Source of the DNA: Competibacteraceae bacterium UBA2788
GTDB taxonomy: Bacteria; Pseudomonadota; Gammaproteobacteria; Competibacterales; Competibacteraceae
NCBI GenBank assembly: GCA_002352185.1
Contig: DEHY01000064.1
Coordinates: forward strand, 1 to 6,135
Length of the DNA: 6,135 nucleotides
Reading direction: 5' to 3'
This document shows positions 1 to 6,135 of this stretch, one piece after another. Made by a program: the position numbers and the translations under genes. The stretch's first letter is position 1; every line of letters starts with the position of its first letter. Under the pieces are notes generated by a model. It worked only from the letters and a program-made list of their open reading frames with translations. It had not been told where the DNA came from and did no database searches.

Positions 1-8
1 ACTACTTT

Positions 9-716
9 TTACAGGACTACCGTCAATTTTGCTTCGGGCGAAAGATTAGCTATACGTCGTTCCAAATCGTTATAGCTTTCTTTATTTTTTTTGCGAAACC
101 GGATCGTAAGGATGACTCTTAAAAAAAGCGGGTTGGGGGCGTAAGTATCGTGAGATTCTTCGATATCGACGAATTCCATATCGTCAAAAATGAGACATCC
201 ACCGTAGAATATCCCCTTGACGAAATCAGGTGACTGTGGTGATACATTTTCTTGGATAAGAATGCCCGCTTCCTCGTCCAAAAACAAGGTAGCGCTAAAA
301 CCGATTTCGTCTGGGGAGCCCCCGCGAATCACCGAATTGTAACCTTCGCTATGCTTGTTCAAGCGAAGCCAGTCCATAGTCGAGTGAATCATGTTTTTTC
401 CCGGACCTTGTTCATACCAGATGCGCAGGAAGTTAATGCCGCCGCGAAATAGCAGACTAGGAGCCCCCGGGATCGCTCGCTCGATGGATTGATGGATATC
501 GACCCACATGGAGTAGGGATACCACTTTTCCGGATCGATATCGGCGATATCCAGTTTTAGCCCACCCTGCGGGAGGGCTCTGAGATCATAGAATGCGGCG
601 ACAATACCGAGGATGAGTGTACCGGCGATTTCGCCCTTCGCTGTTTTCATTGTTTCAGGCGAGGATGTTCTTTCATCGTTGCCAGACAGATGTGCATCTG
701 AATGAGTGTTGGTCAT
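9..716 (-). CDS. Uncharacterised protein, possibly HNOB/V4R-like sensory fold
   Basis: A 235-residue protein that I do not recognise with certainty. It has no convincing signal peptide; the hydrophobic run near residues 31-42 (GTLILGIVAAFYDL area) is too short and interrupted for a safe membrane segment, so it is probably cytoplasmic. An aromatic stretch near residues 64-72 (EKWYPYSMW) is followed by a helical middle. The C-terminal half looks like alternating strands and helices, with a FVKGIFYGG segment and then a strand-rich end (LFLRVILTIRF). That order loosely recalls heme-NO-binding, V4R or DUF2378-type ligand-sensing domains, but this is inference from pattern only. The ATG at 716 is preferred because AAGGA lies 6 bases upstream; an ATG at codon 23 is an alternative. 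The gene is clearly AT-richer than the kinase genes (about 43% GC in one sampled 60-base stretch), which suggests a separate origin. It ends at a TAA-type stop close to the window edge. Confidence 0.75.
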   Translation of the reverse strand: MTNTHSDAHLSGNDERTSSPETMKTAKGEIAGTLILGIVAAFYDLRALPQGGLKLDIADIDPEKWYPYSMWVDIHQSIERAIPGAPSLLFRGGINFLRIWYEQGPGKNMIHSTMDWLRLNKHSEGYNSVIRGGSPDEIGFSATLFLDEEAGILIQENVSPQSPDFVKGIFYGGCLIFDDMEFVDIEESHDTYAPNPLFLRVILTIRFRKKNKESYNDLERRIANLSPEAKLTVVL

Positions 717-908
717 GCCGATTCCTTATAGAGTCGACCCGGCGAATTGCAGTGGTCACGGTCGCTTGGGTTGGCGCTGAGGTGAAACAGGCCAAGGCCG
801 GCGCCGGAGAGGACACCGAAACGAATACTCTTCCCCTCGCGCCGCCGGAACGGGGTCTGCACGGCGCACGGCGAGCATCGATCACCGGCATGCTGAGGTC
901 CATCGCAC
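717..908. other. Spacer between receiver-PAS gene and unknown gene
   Basis: This stretch falls from GC-rich on the kinase side to more balanced composition near the unknown gene. I see no hairpin followed by a T-run that would end the upstream operon, and no clear promoter pair. The downstream gene may therefore be read through from the operon. Confidence 0.4.
723..727 (-). promoter_or_regulatory. Ribosome binding site of the unknown gene
   Basis: AAGGA on the minus strand, 6 bases before the ATG at 716. It is the best Shine-Dalgarno match in the window and decides the start of the downstream gene. Confidence 0.7.
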
Positions 909-1592
909 TCATCGCGTGCGCTCCGGCGCGCACTCCAGCGCATCCAGGATGGTCTGGTAGTCGTAGTTGTCCGCCAGCCGGCCGAGGGCGGCGGCCAAGA
1001 CGGGCCGCGACTCGCCGGGCGTGTAACCGAGCATGCCATACCAGCGGTCGCTGAGAAACAGCCCCCCGCTCGCCATGTCCCAGTCCCATACTCCGTCCCG
1101 CGTTGCCTCGAACACTTGGGCAAGCCGCTCCTCGCTCTCTCGCAGCGCCCGGTTGGCGTTCGCCAATGCCTCGGTGCGCTCCGCGACGCGCTGCTCCAGT
1201 CGCTGGCGCAGCATCGACAGCTCCATCTGCGTGCGCACCCGCGCAATCACTTCCTCACTGCGGATCGGCTTGGCGATGTAGTCCACTCCCCCCGCCGCAA
1301 AACCCTCGACCACGCTTTCCTCGTCGCTCGCCGCGCTCAGAAATATCACCGGCACGTCCCGCGTCCCTGCCTCCGCCTTCAGCCGCCGGCATACCTCGTA
1401 ACCGTCCATGCCCGGCATATGGACATCGAGCAGCACCAGATCCGGCGCCTTGGCCGCCGCCGAGCGCAGTGCCGTCGTTCCGCTCGGCGCCGGACGCATG
1501 CGGTAGCCCTCCCTCGAGAGAATGTTCGCCAACAGCTGGAGGTTCTGCGGCTGATCATCGACGATGAGTATCTCGGCAACGGCGGCGCTCAT
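909..1592 (-). CDS. Response regulator, REC domain plus truncated PAS
   Basis: A 227-residue cytoplasmic signalling protein. Residues 7-122 form a complete receiver: acidic pair D12-D13, phospho-acceptor D56 in [14 protein letters not shown]86 at the switch position and K108 in the AKP motif. A heptad-like linker (about 122-158, [20 protein letters not shown]) leads into the start of a PAS domain at about 157-195 ([12 protein letters not shown], then [11 protein letters not shown]). The PAS stops after roughly 40 residues, far short of the usual 100. The last 32 residues (196-227, with [14 protein letters not shown]) do not look like PAS; they match the terminal helix of the tails of the two kinases here ([13 protein letters not shown]). 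I infer an internal deletion joining a PAS to an HPt-like tail, leaving no output domain. The ATG at 1592 overlaps the kinase stop as ATGA and has GGGAG 6 bases upstream, so it is co-translated with the kinase, its likely phosphodonor. Confidence 0.9.
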   Translation of the reverse strand: MSAAVAEILIVDDQPQNLQLLANILSREGYRMRPAPSGTTALRSAAAKAPDLVLLDVHMPGMDGYEVCRRLKAEAGTRDVPVIFLSAASDEESVVEGFAAGGVDYIAKPIRSEEVIARVRTQMELSMLRQRLEQRVAERTEALANANRALRESEERLAQVFEATRDGVWDWDMASGGLFLSDRWYGMLGYTPGESRPVLAAALGRLADNYDYQTILDALECAPERTR

Positions 1593-4360
1593 GGCTCGCT
1601 CCCGACCGGCGTCCGGACCTGCCTGGTCAAGTCGGCGATCCGGGCATACTCGAAATCATCCGCCAGGGCCTTGAGCCGCACGGCCAGCGCCGGATCATGG
1701 GTCGCCACCTCCTCCACCAACTGGGCCACGTGGCGCATCTCGAGCGCCTCGGCCAGGGCGTTCTCGTCCGGTGGCCGTTCCGCCGATTCTGCTACTGCCC
1801 CGGCCTCGGCGCGCAGGTAACGCACGCCCAGGTGCTTTTCCAGCAGCTCCAGCAATGCCGCCGCCCGATACGGCTTGGGCAGGAAGTCGTCGCAGCCCGC
1901 CGCCAGGAACTCGGCGCGCTCTTCCTCGAAGCTGCTGGCGGTGAGCGCCACGATCTTGGTCTCCCGGCCCTCCGGCGTGGCCTTGATCCGCCGGGTGGCT
2001 TCCCGCCCGTCCAGCACCGGCATGCGCATGTCCATCCAGATCAGGTGCGGTTTCCAGCGTTCCCACGCCGCCACGGCGGCCTGGCCGTCGGCGGCCTCTT
2101 CGACCGCGAAGCCCAGCGGCTCCAGGATCTGGGCCAGCAGGCGCCGGCCGTTGGCGTCGTCGTCCACCACCAGGATGCGATAGCTCGGCTGACCCGGTTC
2201 CAGCCCCAGCACCGGCCGACTTTCCGGTTCGGGCGCCCGCTCCGGGTTCGCCGCTTCGTGCGCGGCGATGGTGAAGGTGAAGGTGCTGCCCGCGCCGACC
2301 GCGCTGCGCGCCTCGATCCGGCCGCCCAGCAGCTCGGCGAATTGCCGGGTGATGGCCAGCCCCAGCCCGGTGCCTTCCTCCACTTTCCGGCCGCTGGCGG
2401 ACTGGGCGAAGGGCTGGAACAGTCCGGCCAGCTCCTCGGCGGCGATGCCGGGGCCGGTGTCGGCCACCTCGAAGGTCAGGCGCAATTCGCCGGGCGGCAC
2501 CGTGGCCGGCCCCTCCGAGCCGGGCGGCGGGGACGCGCTCACCCGGACGCTGACCCCGCCCCGCTCGGTGAACTTGAAGGCGTTGCTCAACAGGTTGATC
2601 AGCATCTGCCGCAGCTTCAGCTCGTCGGTGCGGACGTGGCGGGGGACGTCCGCCGCCCGCTCGAAGCGCAGCGCCAGCCCCTTGCTCGTCGCCTTGAGCG
2701 CGAACATGCCCTCCAGCCCGGCCAGCAGCTCGTGCAGGTCGAAGTCGCTCGGGTTGATCACCGTTCGTCCCGCCTCGATCCGCGACAGGTCCAGCACGTT
2801 GTTGATCAGGGTCAGCAGGTACTCGCCGCTGCGGTGGACCGTGGCCAGGTGTTGCGCCTGGCCCGGCGACAGCCGCTCCCAGCCGCCGGCTGCGTCGCGC
2901 AGCAGCAGCTCGGAGTAGCCCAGCACCGCGTTCAGCGGCGTGCGCAGCTCGTGGCTCATGTTCGCCAGAAATGCGCTCTTGGCCCGGTTGGCCGCCTCGG
3001 CGGCGTCCTTGGCCTGAACCAGTTCAACCGCTTGGGTTTGGAGTACTTGCCGTTTGTGTTCCAACTCCCGGGTACGCTCCAACACCCGGCGCTCCAGGGA
3101 GCCTATCAGCTGGCGTAGCTGGCTCGTCATGCTGTTGAAAGCTCTGGCCAGGGTACCGATTTCATCCTGGGTGTTAATCGGGGTTTGGGCGTTTAAATTT
3201 CCGGCCGTGACCTGGATGGCGACTTGAGTTAAGCGTGTAATAGGTTTAGCCAGCCATTGGGATACAAATACCGCTACCACGATGACCGTTCCAGCGATCA
3301 GAACCAACAACCATAAAGCATCCCGTGCTTGGGCATCCACCGGGATTAGCAAAGCGGATTGTTCCTGAATCACCACCACCCGCCAGGGCCGCCACTGCAA
3401 TCCCACCGTCGCTGCCTGGCGCAGGACGTGATCAGGATAGAGAAAGCCGCTGAAATGGGGCTTATCCAAGGTTGCCCGCCGGATGCCGGATGCCAAATCC
3501 GGTAAATCCGTGGACAGTAAGTCCGTGGACCAGTCGGGCAGGCGGTGGCTCGCTTTGAGGAGGAGCGCTTCGGCCGGGGTGATCGGCGTCACGAATTTAT
3601 AGGTGAGTTGCCAGTCGCTGGTGTCGACCAATCGGACCAGATTTTCATCCAGCAATACCACGGAAATTTTCGTTGCGGCCAAGTCGGCGCCTTGAATGAT
3701 CAGGTATTGCAGGATGCTCGCGTCGTAGCAAATGACGAGTATGCCCACCGTCTCTCGGGTTATCTCGTGACGTATCGGACTGCTGAAATAGAGTTTGGCT
3801 TTTTCGGGGTGGTTGGGGATGGGAAATTGTACCGGAGAGACATAGGGAAACCCGCTCAGGAGCGGCTCCTGGAAGTAGGGTTGGTTCGATCGGTCCAAGC
3901 CGATGGCGACTGGCTCCGTGCCGATGACTTCCCTGCCGGTTCGATCCAACAAGGTGTAAGACAAAATAAAGGTCGGGTTCTTGGTGTAAAGGGCGTTTAA
4001 CGTTCTTAACGCCCTGGATTCCATTTCGGTACCGCCGCGCTCGCGGGGTGGCAAGCTGAGATAATCGACCACGTCGGGGAGCTGCGCTTCCGCCTTGACG
4101 GCATCACGGCTGGTTTTGATAAAATTGTCGATGATCACCGCTTTCTGTGAGGCAGCCCCCAAAAGCTCCGTTTGCCCCCGCTCGATCAGAGTCGATCGAA
4201 CCCGCTCGTAATTCCAAATACCCAATAGAATGATAGGTATCAACGCAACGATCAAAAAAACTCCAATCAGCTTGGAGCGCAGATTGAGATTGTTCAACTT
4301 GGAGCGCATGGTGCGTATTCGACTTGAACCAAGCCTTGATGGCGGAGGCGATTGATTCAT
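1589..4360 (-). CDS. Membrane hybrid sensor histidine kinase (Cache-HAMP-HisKA-HATPase-REC-tail)
   Basis: A 923-residue inner-membrane kinase that autophosphorylates on histidine and passes phosphate to its own receiver. Order: TM1 at about 31-51; periplasmic sensor 52-347 with dCache-like features (long helix, then [12 protein letters not shown] and [18 protein letters not shown]); TM2 348-370; HAMP 368-421; coiled coil to 460; HisKA with H470 in [11 protein letters not shown]; HATPase with N593 ([10 protein letters not shown]), G1 box DTGPG at 634-638 and G2 box GTGLGLAIT at 663-671; receiver 727-845 with D733/D734, phospho-acceptor D777, T807 and K829; helical tail 865-923. The tail lacks a clear HPt histidine motif and is 18 residues shorter than that of the partial kinase at the right edge. 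All catalytic residues are present. The ATG at 4360 is preferred; an in-frame TTG at 4372 is possible, and neither has a strong ribosome site. It starts 29 bases after the binding-protein stop, so an operon is likely. The sensed ligand is unknown. Confidence 0.93.
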   Translation of the reverse strand: MNQSPPPSRLGSSRIRTMRSKLNNLNLRSKLIGVFLIVALIPIILLGIWNYERVRSTLIERGQTELLGAASQKAVIIDNFIKTSRDAVKAEAQLPDVVDYLSLPPRERGGTEMESRALRTLNALYTKNPTFILSYTLLDRTGREVIGTEPVAIGLDRSNQPYFQEPLLSGFPYVSPVQFPIPNHPEKAKLYFSSPIRHEITRETVGILVICYDASILQYLIIQGADLAATKISVVLLDENLVRLVDTSDWQLTYKFVTPITPAEALLLKASHRLPDWSTDLLSTDLPDLASGIRRATLDKPHFSGFLYPDHVLRQAATVGLQWRPWRVVVIQEQSALLIPVDAQARDALWLLVLIAGTVIVVAVFVSQWLAKPITRLTQVAIQVTAGNLNAQTPINTQDEIGTLARAFNSMTSQLRQLIGSLERRVLERTRELEHKRQVLQTQAVELVQAKDAAEAANRAKSAFLANMSHELRTPLNAVLGYSELLLRDAAGGWERLSPGQAQHLATVHRSGEYLLTLINNVLDLSRIEAGRTVINPSDFDLHELLAGLEGMFALKATSKGLALRFERAADVPRHVRTDELKLRQMLINLLSNAFKFTERGGVSVRVSASPPPGSEGPATVPPGELRLTFEVADTGPGIAAEELAGLFQPFAQSASGRKVEEGTGLGLAITRQFAELLGGRIEARSAVGAGSTFTFTIAAHEAANPERAPEPESRPVLGLEPGQPSYRILVVDDDANGRRLLAQILEPLGFAVEEAADGQAAVAAWERWKPHLIWMDMRMPVLDGREATRRIKATPEGRETKIVALTASSFEEERAEFLAAGCDDFLPKPYRAAALLELLEKHLGVRYLRAEAGAVAESAERPPDENALAEALEMRHVAQLVEEVATHDPALAVRLKALADDFEYARIADLTRQVRTPVGSEP
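1599..1603 (-). promoter_or_regulatory. Ribosome binding site of the receiver-PAS gene
   Basis: GGGAG lies inside the last codons of the kinase gene, 6 bases before the ATG at 1592. With the ATGA overlap it indicates translational coupling. Confidence 0.65.
1743..2122. repeat. Long direct repeat, copy A (receiver module)
   Basis: Gapless match to 5756-6135 at a constant offset of 4013 bases. I count about 34 mismatches in 380 bases, near 91% identity, with most mismatches between 2050 and 2090. It codes for the receiver and the start of the tail of the complete kinase. The match probably continues in copy B beyond the window. Confidence 0.85.
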
Positions 4361-4389
4361 TTTTCTTGCCAAGCCATGAGAACCATTGG

Positions 4390-5373
4390 CTATTCGAGAA
4401 AGGATGGATCGAATAATTCATCGAGCTTGGGGATGGAACTCAGCGTTCCCTTGGCGACGAACAAATCGATGTAAGCCTGGGTGCTGGTATGGACCGAAGT
4501 GAGATCTTGACTGCGTTTGAAAGCCACTTTGTTCTCCGTCAAGGTAAAAAGCTTCACTCCTTCCTTTGATACCTCTTCCGGTTTGAGGCCGGTCTGTTTG
4601 GCGATCATCCGGGCTGCTATCTCCGGATTTTTTTCCCAAAATTCAACTGCCTCGAACCAAGCCTTGACGAAAGCCCGAATATCGGCGGGGCGTTCTTTCA
4701 CCACCGAAGCGTGAAACATGACCGTATCCACGATCAAACCCGGCGTGCTGGCGCTGGTGAAGATCACATGGTGGCCGGCGCTGACGGCTTTCGATGCATA
4801 CGGCTCCCAGGTGTTCCCCGCCTTGATGAGGTCTTTGCCGAGGGCGTCGAGTACCTCCTCCGATTTCATGGTGACCAGAGTGACGTCTCGCGTGGTCAAG
4901 CTGTTTTGTTCCAGCATCCTGATGACAAACAATTCGCCAAAATCCCCCGGCGTGTAGCCGACACGCTTGCCGCGCAGATCGGCCACCGACGCGATCTCCG
5001 CCTTGGCGACGACCTGGTCCGCCCCGGCCGAATTATCGACAAGCAACACTATCTTGATGGGCATCTCGGTCGCCAATTGCAGAATGTCGCCCGTGGCAAG
5101 CATGGCGCCGTCGAGCCGCTTGGCTGAAAAATCAGACCGCGCCTTTGCGCCGGAATCATAAAGTAGCGGCTCGATCTTGACCCCATATTTTTCGAATAGC
5201 CCCGATTCCACGGCAATGGCCATCGGGTAAAAACCCGGCCAATACGTCCACTCCACTCGAAGCGGAGGGCGCTCCGGCTCGGGAGTGGCTTTCAAAAAAA
5301 GAAACGCCAGCAGCAATGCCAAACACGAGAGCAGGGCTATCGGCGCGATTTTTTTGGTGATGATCCGCTTCAT
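4390..5373 (-). CDS. NMT1/THI5-like (SsuA/TauA-type) solute-binding protein
   Basis: A 327-residue periplasmic binding protein of the ABC type. A basic start (KRIITKK) precedes a hydrophobic stretch at 9-27, which is a signal peptide or an uncleaved anchor: there is no clean signal-peptidase site, and the only lipobox-like Cys (C17, LLSC) sits in the middle of the stretch. The mature part begins near 38 with [13 protein letters not shown], the first strand and aromatic binding loop typical of NMT1/SsuA/TauA proteins, then [12 protein letters not shown]. Further family features are the DGAMLATGD segment (88-96), [17 protein letters not shown] (131-147) and [10 protein letters not shown] (187-196). 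The length is normal for the family. The ligand cannot be told; such proteins bind small molecules such as pyrimidine precursors, sulfonates or nitrate. No permease or ATPase is adjacent, and a sensor kinase follows after 29 bases, so a sensory rather than transport role is inferred. The ATG at 5373 is chosen over the GTG at 5388 because that GTG overlaps the ribosome site. Confidence 0.9.
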   Translation of the reverse strand: MKRIITKKIAPIALLSCLALLLAFLFLKATPEPERPPLRVEWTYWPGFYPMAIAVESGLFEKYGVKIEPLLYDSGAKARSDFSAKRLDGAMLATGDILQLATEMPIKIVLLVDNSAGADQVVAKAEIASVADLRGKRVGYTPGDFGELFVIRMLEQNSLTTRDVTLVTMKSEEVLDALGKDLIKAGNTWEPYASKAVSAGHHVIFTSASTPGLIVDTVMFHASVVKERPADIRAFVKAWFEAVEFWEKNPEIAARMIAKQTGLKPEEVSKEGVKLFTLTENKVAFKRSQDLTSVHTSTQAYIDLFVAKGTLSSIPKLDELFDPSFLE

Positions 5374-5381
5374 GACATGAT

Positions 5382-5386
5382 CTCCC
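5382..5386 (-). promoter_or_regulatory. Ribosome binding site of the solute-binding protein gene
   Basis: GGGAG lies 8 bases before the ATG at 5373. A GTG in the same frame at 5388 overlaps this site and so is unlikely to be the real start. Confidence 0.65.
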
Positions 5387-5434
5387 ACGATTTTGGGTGC
5401 GTTCGAATTTTGAAAGGAGCTTTACGGGTTTACA

Positions 5435-5452
5435 GGCGGCCATGCTGCCGCC
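5435..5452. repeat. Perfect inverted repeat, 6-bp stem and 6-base loop
   Basis: GGCGGC-catgct-GCCGCC on the plus strand forms an all-GC stem in the spacer between the partial kinase and the binding-protein gene. No T-run follows on either strand, so it is not a standard intrinsic terminator. It could be a weak transcription pause, an operator, or chance in GC-rich DNA. Confidence 0.35.
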
Positions 5453-5544
5453 AGATCGTTGGGCGGCAATCGGGGCAAGGGCCAGCCAGCGCCGCTCTCG
5501 GAACCATCGGCCAGACTCTCGATCCGGGCGCTCGATAAAGGCGT

Positions 5545-6135
5545 TCACGGGCTTTTCGGGGTGGGCGCGCTCGTGGCCGCAGCGGCCAGCGCGGCGATGC
5601 GGGCGTACTCGAAGTCGTCGGCCAAGGCCCGCAGCCGGGTTGCCGCCGGCCGGTTGTGACCGGCAACTTCCTCGATCAGCCGGTCGATCTCGCCCATCTC
5701 GGCGCGCACCGCCGCCTGCTCCAGCCGGGCCAGCAATTCACCGGGCAAGGCCCGCAGCGCCTCGGCCAGGGCGTTCTCGTCCGGTAGCCGTTCCGCCGAT
5801 TCTGCTACTGCCCCGGCCTCGGCGCGCAGGTAGCGCACGCCCAGGTGTTTCTCCAGCAGCTCCAGCAGTGCCGCCGCCCGATACGGCTTGCGCAGGAAAT
5901 CGTCGCAACCCGCCGCCAAGAACTCGGCGCGCTCTTCCTCGAAGCTGCTGGCGGTCAACGCCACGATCTTGGTCTCCTGGCCCCCCGGTGCGGCCTTGAT
6001 TCGCCGGGTCGCCTCCCGCCCGTCCAGCACCGGCATCCTCATGTCCATCCAGATCAGGTGCGGGCGCCAGCGCTCCCAGACCGCGATGGCTTCGCGTCCG
6101 TCGGCGGCCTCCTCGACCGCGAAGCCCAGCGGCTC
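5545..6135 (-). CDS. Hybrid histidine kinase, C-terminal part (REC plus HPt-like tail), cut by window edge
   Basis: The frame is open through the right edge, giving 196 visible residues. They hold most of a receiver domain: [13 protein letters not shown] at the edge, the phospho-acceptor Asp in [14 protein letters not shown], the switch Thr in KIVALTASS and the conserved Lys in FLRKPY. The acidic pair lies beyond the edge. A helical tail of about 75 residues follows, including ALPGELLARLEQ and EMGEIDRLIEEV and ending near [13 protein letters not shown]. The receiver is about 92% identical in protein to that of the complete kinase at 1589-4360 (about 10 differences in 127 residues by eye), so the two are close paralogues. 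By that similarity the missing part is probably a HisKA-HATPase core. The tail is helical like an HPt domain but shows no clear phospho-histidine motif. The stop is TGA at 5545-5547. Confidence 0.88.
   Translation of the reverse strand, partial: EPLGFAVEEAADGREAIAVWERWRPHLIWMDMRMPVLDGREATRRIKAAPGGQETKIVALTASSFEEERAEFLAAGCDDFLRKPYRAAALLELLEKHLGVRYLRAEAGAVAESAERLPDENALAEALRALPGELLARLEQAAVRAEMGEIDRLIEEVAGHNRPAATRLRALADDFEYARIAALAAAATSAPTPKSP
5756..6135. repeat. Long direct repeat, copy B (receiver module)
   Basis: Partner of 1743-2122, in the same orientation, inside the partial kinase. Past the repeat, weaker similarity resumes at an offset of 3959 (5593-5700 against 1634-1741). Copy B therefore has 54 extra bases, roughly 5701-5755. 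Confidence 0.85.

Larger units (their letters stand above)
673..912 (-). pseudogene. Possible remnant of a translationally coupled cistron
   Basis: The stop of the receiver-PAS gene overlaps a new ATG in an ATGA tetranucleotide at 912-909, and GGAG lies 8 bases upstream of that ATG. The frame starts plausibly ([13 protein letters not shown]) and then becomes rich in Arg, Pro, Ser and Ala, without recognisable domain character. It runs to 673, 44 bases into the start of the next gene, which is an unlikely arrangement for a functional pair. My reading is the first dozen or so codons of a lost gene followed by unrelated or frame-shifted sequence. It may equally be a chance open frame in GC-rich DNA, so confidence is low. 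Confidence 0.2.
5374..5544. other. Spacer upstream of the solute-binding protein gene
   Basis: This 171-base gap is the most likely place for a promoter of the binding protein-kinase operon. Apart from the ribosome site and one hairpin I cannot point to a convincing -35/-10 pair. The part nearest the gene (about 5374-5433) is AT-richer than the rest. No T-run terminator follows the upstream kinase gene, so read-through is also possible. Confidence 0.4.

Noticed and set aside
723..728. TATAAG just upstream of the unknown gene as a -10 box
   Set aside because: It overlaps the ribosome binding site, would place transcription start at about the ATG, and has no -35 match at proper spacing.
798..807. 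Ten-base palindrome CCGGCGCCGG in the spacer
   Set aside because: It has no loop and no T-run, and such palindromes are common by chance in GC-rich DNA.
1697..3118. A 473-codon open frame on the plus strand
   Set aside because: It lies opposite the kinase catalytic half, whose motifs are unmistakable. The composition is rich in Arg, Gln, Gly and Ala as expected for the antisense of GC-rich coding DNA, and no domain is recognisable.
4373..5388. GTG at 5388 as the start of the binding protein
   Set aside because: The GTG overlaps the GGGAG site, which is correctly spaced for the ATG at 5373. The shorter product begins with a typical basic signal-peptide start.
5374..5548. Small minus-strand frame starting with GTG overlapping the partial kinase stop (GTGA)
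   Set aside because: The product shows no known domain and the frame continues out of phase into the binding-protein gene. Only the overlap favours it.
1..6135. CRISPR array, tRNA or rRNA genes, insertion sequence
   Set aside because: I saw no regularly spaced short repeats, no cloverleaf-like gene, no rRNA-like stretch, and no transposase motif or terminal inverted repeats. The only long repeat is the kinase receiver duplication.

Overview
All protein genes in this window are read on the minus strand, so transcription runs from the right edge to the left. The content is a two-component signalling cluster, apparently from a GC-rich proteobacterium. The guess is based on GC-rich hybrid kinases, a dCache-type sensor and the style of the receiver and tail modules. 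I lean to Gammaproteobacteria, but nothing here fixes the taxon.

Layout in transcription order: (1) 6135-5545, the C-terminal end of a hybrid histidine kinase (receiver plus HPt-like helical tail), cut by the window edge. (2) 5544-5374, a 171-base spacer with one GC-rich hairpin. (3) 5373-4390, an NMT1/THI5-type periplasmic solute-binding protein with an N-terminal hydrophobic segment and no ABC permease or ATPase beside it in the window. (4) 4360-1589, a complete membrane hybrid histidine kinase: TM, Cache-type sensor, TM, HAMP, HisKA, HATPase, receiver, tail. (5) 1592-909, a receiver-PAS protein joined to the kinase by an ATGA overlap. (6) about 912-717, a stretch that opens with another ATGA-coupled start but looks like a broken cistron. 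(7) 716-9, an AT-richer gene of unknown function with a strong ribosome binding site.

Genes 3-5 are close enough to be one operon. They suggest a signalling unit in which the binding protein catches a ligand outside the inner membrane, the kinase senses it directly or through the binding protein, and phosphate goes to the kinase's own receiver and to the receiver-PAS protein. No DNA-binding or GGDEF/EAL output is present, so the final output is unknown.

The most notable structure is evidence of module shuffling. The receiver-coding DNA of the two kinases is about 91% identical over 380 bases without gaps. The complete kinase then lacks exactly 54 bases (18 codons) in its tail compared with the partial one. 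The receiver-PAS protein stops in mid-PAS and appears fused to the same type of tail. Base composition inside the complete kinase also steps from about 50-60% GC in the sensor half to about 70-80% in the catalytic half, near 3000-3060.
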